From positions 1,736,001-1,800,000 of the forward strand of contig JALPQD010000143.1 in NCBI GenBank assembly GCA_023101885.1: DNA of 64,000 nt, given 5' to 3'. Below the pieces are notes generated by a model. That model had not been told where the DNA came from, did not search any database, and was given only the letters and a program-made list of their open reading frames with translations. This DNA comes from Typhlomys cinereus. Lineage: Eukaryota; Chordata; Mammalia; Rodentia; Platacanthomyidae. Every line of letters begins with the position of its first letter. Positions within the stretch are counted from its first letter, which is position 1. This document shows positions 22,965-34,600 of the stretch, piece by piece. Position numbers and translations under genes: made by a program.

Positions 22965-25900
22965 AATGTAACAAAATTTGGCAAGCAAGGAGCATAGTCT
23001 AGAACATTGCTGGGTAAAGGCAGCATAGCATGAAGTCATTGAAAGCATGAATGTCATCTGACAGACTCTAGGATGATCTTGGACAGTATTAGCTGATCTA
23101 TATTTAAAAAAATAAAGATTGGTTTTGATAAAAAGGAGACATGTATGGTTTATGTGGTAACAGGGACAAAGGAAACCCCCAACAAAAGCAGCTTTCTTCC
23201 CTGATGAAAAGGTTAGTAGGTATGGTTGAGATGAAGGTTGAGGATAGAAGGGAGAGATGCTACCCACCCCCACACCCCTTCCTGCTTCAGCTCTGTTCTT
23301 CTGATGGGAGTTGCTCTACATTTAGAAACTCTACAGAGGACTTGGGAAGACTGAGATGCAGAGACCATTACAATTGTTCCCAGGCAACTCTGGATCCCTA
23401 TTTATATGGGGAGGGTGGATAGAAATTGAGAGAAAGAAAAGAGAACTGGAGAAAAATACTTCTCTGGTAATATAATGTACCTGACATTCTGATATTAGGG
23501 CTCAACATGAGAATATATTGTGTGAGAAAAGATCTGTGTGCTGACTTGCATTAAATATCAGGCAAGCTCACATTTGGCCACATATCATAATGTAGTCATG
23601 CAATTAATCTGAGGTATAAAACATATAAACTTAAAATTTAGAAGCTTGGGTTTAAAGCTTTTCGAGGAGGACTTTGGACACACATTTCATGGAAGAAGGT
23701 TCTTTCCTAGTAACCTTTGAGGCTAAGACAGCTGGGCATTTTAATAACTGAATTCAGGAAGCTGAAGCAGACGCTAAGGAAAAGAACCACAGAACTGATG
23801 AGATTAGATCCGTTTCTATAGTCAGATTCTCAGAGAAATGAGACAACTCATAAAAGATCCAGACCTACAAATTATCTCTCAGTCCGTTGAGTTGACTGAT
23901 TTATAGAGCTGAGAGAACAGTGCAAGTCAATGCTCAAAGCACAGGGAGAATGAACTTTCTAATGACAAATAGAAGTGCAAATGGAAAGATATTCCCTTAG
24001 AGAAACAACTAGATATATATAAAAGGTAAGAAGCACTTCAGCATAGTTGAGCAACTTTTATTGAGAGACCATAATGCCCTAGAGTGACAAAACAGAATTG
24101 TTGTGTTGTTTTGATGTGTAACATAGTAGGTTGGTGCTACTTCAGATTTGAAAGGAGCAGGAAAACAGTTCTCAGGACTTTTCTTCCACATAGCTCTCTG
24201 AACAACACTGGCTATACTTCATTCTAAGATTCACATCTCTTTATTCTTAATGGCTTTCTTGTGGACACCCCAGGCTGTGTAGCATGTGCTACCTTTCCAC
24301 CTGAGCTCCTTGTTATCTGACCCAGCCCCCACAGACCATGGAGATACGGGGCTTCACGTGACAACTCTGGCTCAGCATCGTGATGAGGAGGCTTCTTTCG
24401 GTCCATAGGAATATTTATAGAGTGCAGCCTGAGGACCAAGTGTGGTCTTATCCTGGGATCTTCCACTGTGGCTTAAAGCATACTATCCCCCGGGGGTAAA
24501 GTTGACAGGTTCATGGTAGACAGAGGATGCAGACCACATCAAAAATAAACTCTAGATCCCTTGGGACCTGGGATGTGCGAATGATATTAGACTGGAAACC
24601 ACATTGTGTGTTTTTCTTTACTTTTCACTTTATTGTTTTTTCTTAGTATGTACTTTCTTAGGGGAAAAAGAGAGCATGAAGCAGAGCAGCATCCACAAAT
24701 GAGCTGGGGCAGACCAGTTATCTTCCAAAGCCTGGGTACACTGGTGGTAATAAAGGCCTAGATTTCTTTTAAATTATTTATGCTTTGCTCATTTTTTTAA
24801 GTAGGCATCTAATTTATAATAGAAACAGAGACTTGGGAGAGCGACCATCCATTGCTCTCACCCTGTCAGTATGGGAGCTGTTTCCTGCAGAACGTTTTGG
24901 AGTGCTTCGTCTTGCAGACACTCTGTCTAAGTCTGTTCCACAAGGAGCCTAATGTATGAGTGGTGCTTGATCAACATGAAGAGCAGCAACAGTATTAATA
25001 GCACTGGTGGGCGGAATCCCAGTGACAGGACTTGACCGCTCATGCTGGAAGACAGCCTCACATTCATATTGACTGACTTTGGGAAAGTATTTCCTGAGAC
25101 CCTTTCTAAAGTTCCCTTCTCTCCTCCTTATGCCATTACTAGTAGTTAGGGCTTTGGGCTGTCGTTGATGGAAAGGTAGGGATGCCATCCTTTCTAAGTG
25201 CTTCTGGAAAGTGCTGACTTGGCAACACAGGAGACAAGAGGGTTTTATAGATCCCCAGAAGAGGCAGAACCTAAGCAACGGTTGCTGGGGTTTCCAATAG
25301 GCTTGCCAAACATATTTCAAACTTGCTTTGCAAGGCTTACTTCTTGACGTTCATAGGGCCAGGAGAGGCGATCTGAATTAGAAAGTGCGATGGCACATCT
25401 AGACAAGCCCCTATTAATTTCCCACGAACCAAAGAACAACCAGAAATTATTATCTTGATAACTTAATACCTCACTGAGTTCTCCCAACAACTCTCTATTG
25501 ACTGCTCCTGAGCACGCATTTGATTTTTTTGAATTATGATTGGGTTAAGGTTTGATCTTTTTAACCTCTTAAACTAGAACTAAAATGCATGAATATATAT
25601 TGTACAAATGTCTTTAAGAATAATCCAAAAGCTGATTTATAGAAAAATTGTCTAAGACACAAACTTTCTCGCTCCTTACCTCCCACATGCCTAAGGGAAA
25701 TTGGAGGAGGAACTGAAGCCTCCTCAATATCTATTACAACACCCTCTTTGAGACAAAGAAGTGAACATGATAGGAATCGTATTAAATCATGTTGAATTCC
25801 CTTGGAAACTACCTTTTGGAAAATTCAGAATCTTTAGCTTTATTCCAATCTCTCCACCATTTGAAACATGTTTCCTGGTAGGAATAATAGTATTAAATTA

Positions 25901-26685
25901 AAGGCATAAACAATTATTAAAAATATATAGTCTCAGAAACCATTAAATTTGTTCTTTAAGCAGCTTTATTACTTTTCTGCATACTTGCATGAAAATGTGT
26001 CTTCTACCATTTTGACATAAAGTAGTCCAGTTCAGATTTATGAATTTTATCAATACCATTATTCTGGGCTGCCAGGTATAAGAATATTATATAGGTGGCA
26101 GGTATAGTTCCTTAAAAAGCAGACTCTGCTTCTCTCCCTTCACCAATTTACCAATGTTGAGCAATCACTTCGTTTGCTAAGAAATAAGCTTAGCCTTATA
26201 TCAAAGGTTCTGCTACACCTATGGTGATTTAGAATTCAAATGTGGCTAATTTATAAAACAACCACATATCACTGTTCACAGCAGGAGTCAGGTACTTAAT
26301 ATAGCTTCATTCAGAATGCAGTTTGTTTCTGTTTGGGGGCCTTTTGCTATCAGAAAAAGAAATTTCTAGCTAATACTAAGAAACAGTTTCCTTCTAGCCC
26401 CTGAGGAACACATTATCACAATATTTTAATTTCAACTTAGTGTTCCAAAAAACTGACCAGAATGCAGTCACTTTCACTTAGTTTTGCATTCTTAGTGGCA
26501 GACAAAAAATGTGGTTTATGAGTATTCCAGGTTTACCATTCAGTAAGTCTGACAGAATAGCCAACTGGGCCTAGGAGATATTGATTAGCAATCAAGAACA
26601 GTAGAAAGAGTGTGCTCCGTGTGATCTGGTTTTGTCTTGTGAAAGAAAGACAAGTTCTTCAGTTGCTTCTAAGCAAGCCGGGAGC
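22965..26685. other. Long repeat-poor block, no gene recognised
   Basis: About 3.7 kb with no firm repeat. 23000-23085 weakly resembles MIR. 24220-24480 and 25330-25470 have a somewhat higher CpG count than their surroundings. A 123-codon open frame at 24949-25320 (minus) and an 80-codon one at 24224-24466 (minus) show no domain I recognise. No polyadenylation-tail-plus-ORF structure marks a clear retrocopy. Confidence 0.4.
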
Positions 26686-26689
26686 ATAG

Positions 26690-26794
26690 CACATGCTCAG
26701 AAAAAGAAAGGAAAGGGGAAACTGGGAGCTTCCAACACTCTGTGTGTATGTATATGTACACATTTGTATGTGAGCATGTGTTTATGGGAGAATG

Positions 26795-26849
<55 letters not shown>

Positions 26850-27085
26850 CACGCGCGCATGCGCTCCTAGAGGTCAGAAGTTGATTTACATTATCTTCCT
26901 AATCATTTCTCCACATCATTGTTCCACCTCTAGGTCTCACCGAACCTAGAACTTTCTGATTCAGCTAAGACTGGCTATCCAGCAAGCCCCAGAAATCTCC
27001 TGCCTCTGCCTCCCCAGTGCTGGTATTACATATTATAGGCACACAGTGCCTGCACAGCTTACACAGCTTCTTATGAGGAGATTTT
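26690..27085 (-). mobile_element. B3-type SINE, antisense, with long GT tail
   Basis: Tail (GT)n, then TCCTAGAGGTCAGAAGTTGA, CCAGCAAGCCCCAGAAATCT, CCTGCCTCTGCCTCCCCAGT and GCTGGTATTACATATTATAG. Antisense B3-class layout as at 2.9 and 49.4 kb. The tRNA-like head at the right end is lost. Confidence 0.65.
26799..26848. repeat. (GT)n microsatellite
   Basis: About 24 uninterrupted GT units followed by CCACGCGCGCATGCGC, a CpG-containing alternating purine-pyrimidine stretch. Together they form a long Z-DNA-prone segment. Confidence 0.97.
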
Positions 27086-28670
27086 CATCCACATCCTATT
27101 GCTCCTACAGCAAACACTTTATTAATTAATCTCAAATTTCATCCTAACAGAGCATCCCAACCAAACCCGCCAGTGGAATGGGAGAAAGGAATCAGTTTGA
27201 ACAAAGATGGAGGTTTGGAGAAAGCCACCGGATGTAGTCATGATAACCAGAGAGCTCTAGGACTCGTCACAGATCACATTGTCCAGCGCTCTGAATACTG
27301 GCCATTACAGAAGTAAAGATATGTAAATTTACAGGATCAAGAAGGAAAATCTGTGAAAGTGATTGATTAACTTAAAAGACACATGAACCATCATTATAGA
27401 TGTCTCCTTGTGATTCCTCTGCTGTCACTTTATTTCTCTTTTCCCTGGTCTTTCCTTTTCAGTTAGGATGCTTCTTTCTGAGCCAACATCCTATTTTCTT
27501 TCTACCTTGAGAAGGTCTCTTTCCCCAATAGCAGGAGCACCATGTTTTTCTCATTGACTCTATATCACATGTCTGGTGGCAGACACGACCTCGTGTATCT
27601 GAAAGCGTTGAGAAATACAATTCTACCTTGTTAAATTTCCTAAGAATAACTTATTTTCCTTATTTTCATTCATTCCAATATATGGTTAGATGTTAGGTTT
27701 TCTCTACAAAGGAAGAAAGGGACAGTGAAGAAGAGTAACTAAGGTGAAAAGGAAGAAAAGAATAAAAAAAATGTAGATTTAGGGTGGATTTACCATAAAG
27801 GAAGACTCAGGCAAAATAATAGGTTAATTGAGCAAATGGCTTCATAAAATACAGGAACCCTGGCAGTATATAGAAATCTTTGTGAGGAACAAAAATGATA
27901 TTTCCTAAAAATATTAACATCAGAATCATTCTGTAAAAGACATACTATCTCTGTATCACTGTTACAGATAAAAATCACTGAAAGGCAGAGGATAGTTCAG
28001 TTGGAATCATGATCTTGCCCTTGAGTAGGAGACAGGAATGGGAGCTAGGCCTCAGGCCACTATGATTTACAATTCCACAGGGATAACAAGGAAATAATGA
28101 GAGGAGGAGAGAGAGAAAGAGAAAGAGAGAGAAGAGAGAGAGAGAGAAAAGGAGATGGGAACAGACTTAGATACTGAGCCATCAGAATCTATAGATTTAC
28201 ACTTTACCACAGGAAAAACTTCCATCTCTCACTCAGCTTCCTAATCTATGCCCATTTTAGAATCTTCCAGTTAGCTAACTATCTAAAATGTAATAGGACT
28301 CATATCTACCTTGTGGTTTATATGTAACATTGCATAAGCTTTCCGTCAGCCACTTTGTAGTAGTGAAAGCAGTATCAGTTGAAAGACCCCAGGCATTTCC
28401 TATGAACTGTATTTAAGCTAAGTTTGCTAGCACTCACATGTTACATGATTTTGTAAGTTAAATGTAGAATTTCACACACATCTTAAGCTCCATCATTTCA
28501 AAGTACCAGGGCCTCTTCAAGATCCTGATCTTACCATGCAGTAATCACACTCCCACTTCGTAGATGGTCAAACTCTGATAAGTTTTTTTCAATCCTTTTG
28601 CGATTGCTTTCTCCAACATTAAGAATGGCATTTCCTACTTCACTCCTTTCCTAAAGAATCTCTTTATTTT
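27086..28670. other. Unique DNA, nothing firmly recognised
   Basis: No gene or named repeat. 27975-28085 has a tRNA-SINE-like look (GAGGATAGTTCAGTTGGAAT) leading into the GA-rich run at 28090-28150, so it may be a decayed SINE. Confidence 0.4.
28092..28152. repeat. Imperfect (GA)n microsatellite
   Basis: GAGAGGAGGAGAGAGAGAAA type purine run interrupted by AAG units. Confidence 0.9.
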
Positions 28671-28674
28671 TTGT

Positions 28675-28712
28675 TTTTTTTTTAGTGTTTTATTTATCTA
28701 GTAGAGACAGAC

Positions 28713-28789
<77 letters not shown>

Positions 28790-28880
28790 TGTACCACACT
28801 ATGTAGGCTTCTGAACTCAGATCTTCAGGTTTACATGCAGATGTCTTACCAACTGAGCTATCTCAATGTCCCAAGAGTCT
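28675..28880 (-). mobile_element. tRNA-type SINE with GA array, antisense
   Basis: TTTAGTGTTTTATTTATCTA, a long GA array, then GAACTCAGATCTTCAGGTTT, ACATGCAGATGTCTTACCAA and CTGAGCTATCTCAATGTCCC, the reverse complement of a B2-like head. The layout (ATTTATTT, GA array, tRNA head) resembles SINEs I associate with jerboa-like rodents, but that link is from memory. Confidence 0.7.
28710..28786. repeat. (GA)n microsatellite
   Basis: About 35 AG units with a single AAG break, within a SINE. Purine-only strand, H-DNA-prone. Confidence 0.97.
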
Positions 28881-28884
28881 TTTT

Positions 28885-29485
28885 ATTTTTTCAGGAAAAT
28901 TAAGTGAGCTTTTGTGATGAAATCTAGTATCCTGAAACACCCTTTTTTCTATTCTTATATTATCTAAATATCACTGCCACATTTCTGCTTTGCCAGCTGA
29001 TATCTAGGAATAAGCTTACTATTTACCTTTGTCATTAGCATTTTCCTATGCCTTTGAAGAGGATGCTGCTCTGTGTACTTTCTTCCATGGCATCTAGGGT
29101 AAACCTTTCATAGGGCCAATCCACTCTTAACTGAATTACCATAGGGTAAACCTGTCTCAGTCACATTATCTTCATGTGAAAAATAAATAAAAAAAACAGA
29201 TTGGTTGAATCAGATGTTGTCCCCCTTAAAGTCTTGGTTACCATAAAATTCCTTCATGTTTAAGTTTCACTTTAAAATTCACCTGGCCATTTATCCCCGA
29301 GTAATAGCCCTGCCCCTTCCTCTGGAATGGGGGTGGTGGATCATGTGTTTCAAAGTTGCAAGTCACTCAGCCTCCTCTGGACACAGTTGCAGTAATTGTC
29401 CATGAGGAACTGATGTTGTTCCCACCTTGAAACAGCAGTGTTAAGGAACCAAAGGTATTAGTAAATCCCTCAAATATAAATTCCC
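28885..29485. other. Unique DNA
   Basis: Nothing recognised. Confidence 0.45.
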
Positions 29486-29489
29486 TTTT

Positions 29490-29590
29490 TAAAATCCTAC
29501 CCCAACTCTACCGGATCAGTATTTCTAGAGATAACACCTGAAAATTGAGAATTTATTAAGGTCCCCCAAGACATTCTTATTCACCCCCAA
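29490..29590 (-). repeat. MER5-like hAT DNA transposon relic
   Basis: CTACCCCAACTCTACCGGAT, CAGTATTTCTAGAGATAACA and ATTTATTAAGGTCCCCCAAG parallel the MER5-type series CCCAGACCTACTGAATCAGA, ATTTCTGGGG and AACAAGCTCCCCAGGTGATT. Short and old; strand uncertain. Confidence 0.5.
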
Positions 29591-29599
29591 AGAACCACT

Positions 29600-31425
29600 A
29601 ACCTATTTGGAGCTATTTATATATACACAAAACTACAAAAATGTTGGATGGATAAGCTCATTCTCTTGTGGGGCTAATGATGAGGAAGCCTTTCATGTAT
29701 GGTGGTAGATACCGAGTGTGACCACCTTGTATGCTCTCAGTTTGCTTACACAGAGCCCTGCAAACCTGGTAATGCATAAACATCCATTCACTCCTTAGAT
29801 GCTTCATCTCTGACGTCTTCTACCCTGGCTCTGAAACCGCAGAATCTACTCTTGTAAATTAGCGTTGGAAAACACTTTCAAAAATAGTCAGGGATGAACT
29901 TTCCCATCAGGGATTTCCTAAGTCGCTTCTGCATTAGAAAAATGGATTATCTGTTTTTCCCTCTGGCTCCTGACAATACATTAGAGACTCCACCACTAAA
30001 GCGAGTCCATACTTCCAAAACCTCAGTCGAAGCACTCACAGGGCACCACATAACCATAAGGCTCCAATACAGTGCATGTAGAAGTAATCACTCTAGGAAA
30101 TGTGGAGAGAGAGAGAAGGATGAGGCCCTGCTCACAGAAAGCTAGTTGTCCACTCAGAAAAGCAGGAGGCAGCTATAACAGTATCATCAAAGGTTCTAAG
30201 TTGTGTAGCTGGTTCTGTCTACTCAAGCCTCATTTCAACACTCTGATTATTGTTATCCTCAGATTTTATCATTCCTATACCTGTGTCAGGAAGAGATGCT
30301 CAGTGAGCTAGTAAATAAGCTTTCAAGCACTGTCAATGGTAAGGGGCCCATTTTGCAGCAAGTTGTTGCCCAAGTGACATTCATATCCACATTGAATTTC
30401 CTGTAAAAATTAGCTTAGCATATTGTGTGCACATTACCATGAGATAGGGAAAAAAAGGAATATATTTCACGTTTTTAATTTTGTGCTCTCCCCAAGAAAA
30501 CTGAGTAAGCCCCAAGAAGTAGTCTGAATTCAGGACCCTTTTATTTTTTAAATAATGCCATTTAATCTTTAACAACATGGCTACTTCCTGCATCCCTATT
30601 CTCAAAGTAAATGTGTTCTCTATTTGAATTATTTTTCTTTGCCAAAGCAGAGCTTTGATGCAAAAAGATAAAAAAAAAGCATACTTTTTTTTACAGTGTC
30701 CAATGGAACAGAGTCTGTGCTGATTGGTAGAGGTTGAAATAACTAGAGAGATCCTTTAGTCTTAATTATTAATTAAGTTTTAGGAAAAAATATTTAGTTT
30801 TATTGCTTTTAAGTAGATGTAACAGCTATATTTAACACTTAGGCATACTTGAATAAATAGATGTTAGATTTTTAACATGCTTCCAAAAGCTGTTTGTGCT
30901 TTTAAAAGGATTTAAAAGGCTACACTCCAGTTCTATCATACTATCAATTTTTTCATCACACACTTCATTCATTGTTAACATAAAGATATATTTAACACCA
31001 CATATAAGTATAAATTCTAAATTGTTGAAAGAAATTCAAAAAATTAGGAGATTTTTGCATTTGTCTGAGGATAAACATTATCACAATAAATTATTCTGTA
31101 ACATATGCAAAAATATTTAGATTTAGAATCTTCTGAGATTAAAGAAAAACAGGAATTCCCAAAGTGGAATCTTCCACCACAAACAAGAAAGAAGAAATCA
31201 GAGAGGTGAGATTCAATATGTAAAGTCTCAGGGTTGGCTTCCAAGTCACAGAAAAAAACCAAAGTAATTTTGCTGGCACCTAAAAAGTAGTGTGGCCAAC
31301 TTCACGCTTGGTGAAATCCAGGTCTTCAAATATTTGTTATACAGTTCATCTTCTCTCTGCCTTCCACTGGATTGACACTTATGTAGTAAATATTGAAACC
31401 AATAGATATCAGTTTAGATTACTCA
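29600..31425. other. Unique AT-rich DNA
   Basis: No gene or named repeat. The block 30625-30800 is a candidate conserved element (see findings). Confidence 0.4.
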
Positions 31426-31469
31426 CTCAATCATAATCCCGGTGAAAATGGAGTACCAGATTCTTAATA

Positions 31470-31870
31470 GATACAACGAAATCCCATGGAAGATACTGAT
31501 TGGCCTGAACTGGCAAAATGGTCATGGAGCTGTGTTCTAGGTGTGTATAGCCTAGTGTAGCAGGTGGGCTTTGAAGGTGAAATGTGTTCTGCAGGGTCAT
31601 GAATTTGGCTCTCAGATGGTGGCACTATTTTGGAAGATGGTGGAACCTTGAGGGATGGAGTTTAGATGGAGGAAGGGTACCTTGGAGTTTTGCAGCCTGG
31701 TCCCACTTCCTGTCCACCCTTGACTTCCAGTTGCCTTACATTTCTGCTGCCATGATTTCCCTACCATGATGAACTGTATGACTTCCTAAACTGTCAAGCC
31801 TAAATAAGCCTTTCTTCCCTTAGTCACTTGTTAAGTCAGGCATCCTGTAACAGCAATGAGAAAACTAATA
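31470..31870 (+). mobile_element. Rodent MaLR-type LTR
   Basis: TGCTGCCATGATTTCCCTAC, CATGATGAACTGTATGACTT, AACTGTCAAGCCTAAATAAG, CCTTTCTTCCCTTAGTCACT and GTAACAGCAATGAGAAAACT give the ORR1/MT-class 3' half, including the LTR polyadenylation signal. The 5' part with GATGGTGGAACCTTGAGGGA also fits. Confidence 0.7.
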
Positions 31871-32104
31871 GGGTTACAGAGTATGTGGTAATGGTAGTTA
31901 CCAAATTAAAAAGTGTAGACAATCTAACAAAACCTAATTCCCTATAGTCATAAGATTAGACAGTAGCAAAATCAATAGAGTAGCTAGAGTTCCTGACTCC
32001 TGGTCTAGCATTTCCTTCCACAGTTTTGCTTTACTTTGCTTTAATTTAGAGACAAATTGGTTCGTGTTTCTTTTGGACATAATTTAGAGACTGTGAAAAG
32101 GATA

Positions 32105-32260
32105 TGTTAATCACTTTTATTTATTCTTTGAAAATTTTATATCCGAATACAATGTGTTTTTATCATATTCACCCACTCTCGCCCCACCCATTTCTCCCTC
32201 CCTCAACACATTCCCCCTCCCAACTTCATGTCCTTTTTATTTTTTTAAGTATCCAACTGG
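32105..32260 (-). mobile_element. Rodent L1 3' UTR fragment, antisense
   Basis: ATATCCGAATACAATGTGTT, ACCCACTCTCGCCCCACCCA, CTCCCTCCCTCAACACATTC and CCAACTTCATGTCCTTTTTA are the antisense image of the end of rodent L1/Lx 3' UTRs. Confidence 0.6.
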
Positions 32261-32264
32261 GGAA

Positions 32265-33600
32265 ATTTTTAAAATAATATCTTGTACCTGGCAGTGTTCT
32301 TCATGTTTACTTCAAAAGCTTCAGCATACATCTTTCTCTAAACCGTGCATAAATACATGCTGCTTTATAGATAAAATTTCCCATGGAAGTTATGTTAAAG
32401 AGATACTTTTTTTCCTGCTTTCAACATATGGCCCAACATGTGGCCAGAGATATGCTGAGGTGTCTGGTTCCCCTATTTTCACCAGCTGCTTGAAGTAGGG
32501 GAAGCACTGATTTATGTCCCAAGCGACACAGACCCTTAGAACCTTTTAACTCGCTTTCCAAGGGCTTCACACAGGAGTCCACGTGTTCTCTAAATGAGGC
32601 CTGTTTGCAAAGGGCCACCTTGGAGATCTTGCTGTGTCTCCCTGAGGCTGGCACACGATCTCTTCACTAAGCGTAAAAGGCAGTAAGTGCACTCCATCAG
32701 TCTCCTTCCCTTTTCTATCAAATGTAAGTGGTGTTATAATATTGATATGATCAAGACTAATGAGCCATTAATTCTAAGTCAAAAAAAATGAGATAACTGA
32801 ACATGATCTTTTACAGCACATTGATCTGCTCCACCAGATGAAGGCACGGTTGCATTTCCTCTTGGAAACATGCCTGCTCCTCACAAGCGATTTTAAAATG
32901 TTCCCCGTATGGATGTGCTCTTCTCTGTGCCAAAAATAAGTCTACTAGGAGGAGACAAATATAATGTCTAAGGAGAAAACATGTCCACCTTTTAACATTT
33001 CCTCATCTTCCTTTCTGCGAGGCTCAGGGCTAGTGGAAAGTCACTTTGTGCTTGGGGATGCACTGATTTCTTAATGAATGCAAGTATATGCAGAGGTCGG
33101 AAGATGTGTACATCTGTTATCTCTTCCCTCGTTCATGCGATAGTGAACGTCGAGAGAATTGAGTTTTAATTAGGGCCATAAGTACTATTTGGGGGCTTCA
33201 CATGCAAGTGATTTAGGATGGAGCTTTCAATAAAGATGTTTTATTCTGTCATATTTAAAAAAAAGACTTACTATGCTCACTTAAGGTTGAAATAGAAATC
33301 TTGGGATAGGTTTTCAGGTTTTCTAGTTACATTTGAAGACACGGGGTACATTTTTCATAATATTCTTTTTTTGAAGGAAAACATATACAACATATAATAC
33401 TAGTTTAAAGCAATCCTATGCACCTACAAGCAAGGAAAAAATATAGGGCATTGTTTCTGAGATCTTCTTTGTTCAAAAAAGAATGTTGACTCTTAAATGA
33501 GTCACATTATGTTGTCTAGGCATTAAGATAAAACTACCTTTGCCTCAAATTCATAAATAAAAATTGAATAAAATAAAGTAATTTTGCATATATTTAATAG
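32265..33600. other. Unique block with constrained look
   Basis: No repeats or genes recognised. 32690-33250 is discussed as a candidate non-coding element cluster, with a CpG-dense inverted repeat at 33128-33154. Confidence 0.4.
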
Positions 33601-33607
33601 AACCCTT

Positions 33608-33966
33608 GTTATAGGGTGAATTGTGTTTGTTGATAATTCATATTTTGAAGTCCTAACCCCCAGTACATCAATCAGAATGTGCCTCTACTTGTAGACAGAG
33701 TCATTAAAAGGTAATTGAGCTAAAGCAAGGCAATTGTGTGGGCACTGATCCAATTAAGACTAGTATCCTTAATAGAAGAGATTCTGACAGAGGAACGTGC
33801 AGAGGGAAGTCATGGTAGATCACAGGCATAAGGTGATATCTATAAATAAAGGAGACAGTGCTCAGAAGAAAACAAGCATACTTGCCTTTGAACGCTAAGA
33901 ATCAGAATTTTGAGAAAATCAATTCTTAAAACATCAAATGTGTTGTAGTTTTCTATCTCATTAGCA
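33608..33966 (+). mobile_element. MLT1-like MaLR LTR
   Basis: TATAGGGTGAATTGTGTTTG, AATTCATATTTTGAAGTCCT, AACCCCCAGTACATCAATCA, CACTGATCCAATTAAGACTA and GTATCCTTAATAGAAGAGAT follow the 5' half of MLT1-class LTRs. The 3' end is poorly preserved, with AAATGTGTTGTAGTTTTCTA as a possible match. Confidence 0.7.
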
Positions 33967-34017
33967 AGAATATATATATTCTGTTGGGGGAATATATATA
34001 TATTTCCCCCAACAGAA
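33967..34017. repeat. Palindrome / hairpin-forming inverted repeat
   Basis: TTCTGTTGGGGGAA at 33979-33992 and its perfect reverse complement TTCCCCCAACAGAA at 34004-34017 flank an alternating 11-base TA spacer. Immediately left, AGAATATATATATTCT (33967-33982) is itself a perfect 16-base palindrome overlapping the first arm. Confidence 0.95.
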
Positions 34018-34259
34018 CAGGATTATTGGATCCTAAAGTGGTTTCTTTTTAAAAGTGGCTGTAGTGTTTTGGGAAGACCGAAAATTGTCATAAATGCAAT
34101 GATTTACTGTCTTCAAATATCATTTCTACCTTTGAAAGAGAAAAAAAAGAAATCATTTAGAAGAGCCAAACAAAATGAATTCCCTTTGTAGCATTTATTT
34201 TTGTGACATGAATATTTACTTTGGTTCGCAGCTTCAAATATTTCAATCAAGGTCAGTTG

Positions 34260-34600
34260 GATGCATACCTGGGCCTGAGCAGAGGCAGAATGTCATTGTG
34301 TGGAAGCATGTGGGGAAAGAAACTGCTCAGTTCATCGCAAGCGAGCAACAAAGGAGAACCAGGAAAACGTTCTCCATTTAGGGGATATTCCCAGTGACTT
34401 GCTGCTTCTAAGAAAGACCCATCTCCTACTTTTAAGTACCTCACAGATAATTCCATTGTTTTAAGAAACCATCAAGGCACTGACCTGTGGATAAGATGAG
34501 AATCTTAACAATCCAATCAATTCACCCAAAACCCCAGCTCTGAGTGCTGTCGCATTGGGAACCAACCCCTAAAACATGCCCTTGTCTCCTGAACAACAAA
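34260..34600 (-). mobile_element. Rodent LTR-like repeat, antisense
   Basis: GAAAGAAACTGCTCAGTTCA, AAAGACCCATCTCCTACTTT, CCCAGCTCTGAGTGCTGTCG and GGGAACCAACCCCTAAAACA recall the antisense start of a common rodent LTR (..CCAGTGCTGCCACACTGGGGACCAAGCC..). Family name uncertain. Confidence 0.5.

Noticed and set aside
24487..24496. CCCCCGGGGG palindrome
   Set aside because: Only 10 bases, with no extension of symmetry into the flanks. Plausible by chance.
24949..25320. 123-codon minus-strand open frame
   Set aside because: Longest frame in a repeat-poor block, but no recognised domain, no splice-site support and no A tail or retrocopy signature.
28680..28903. Open frame with a long RE-repeat protein
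   Set aside because: Direct translation of a (GA)n microsatellite inside a SINE.
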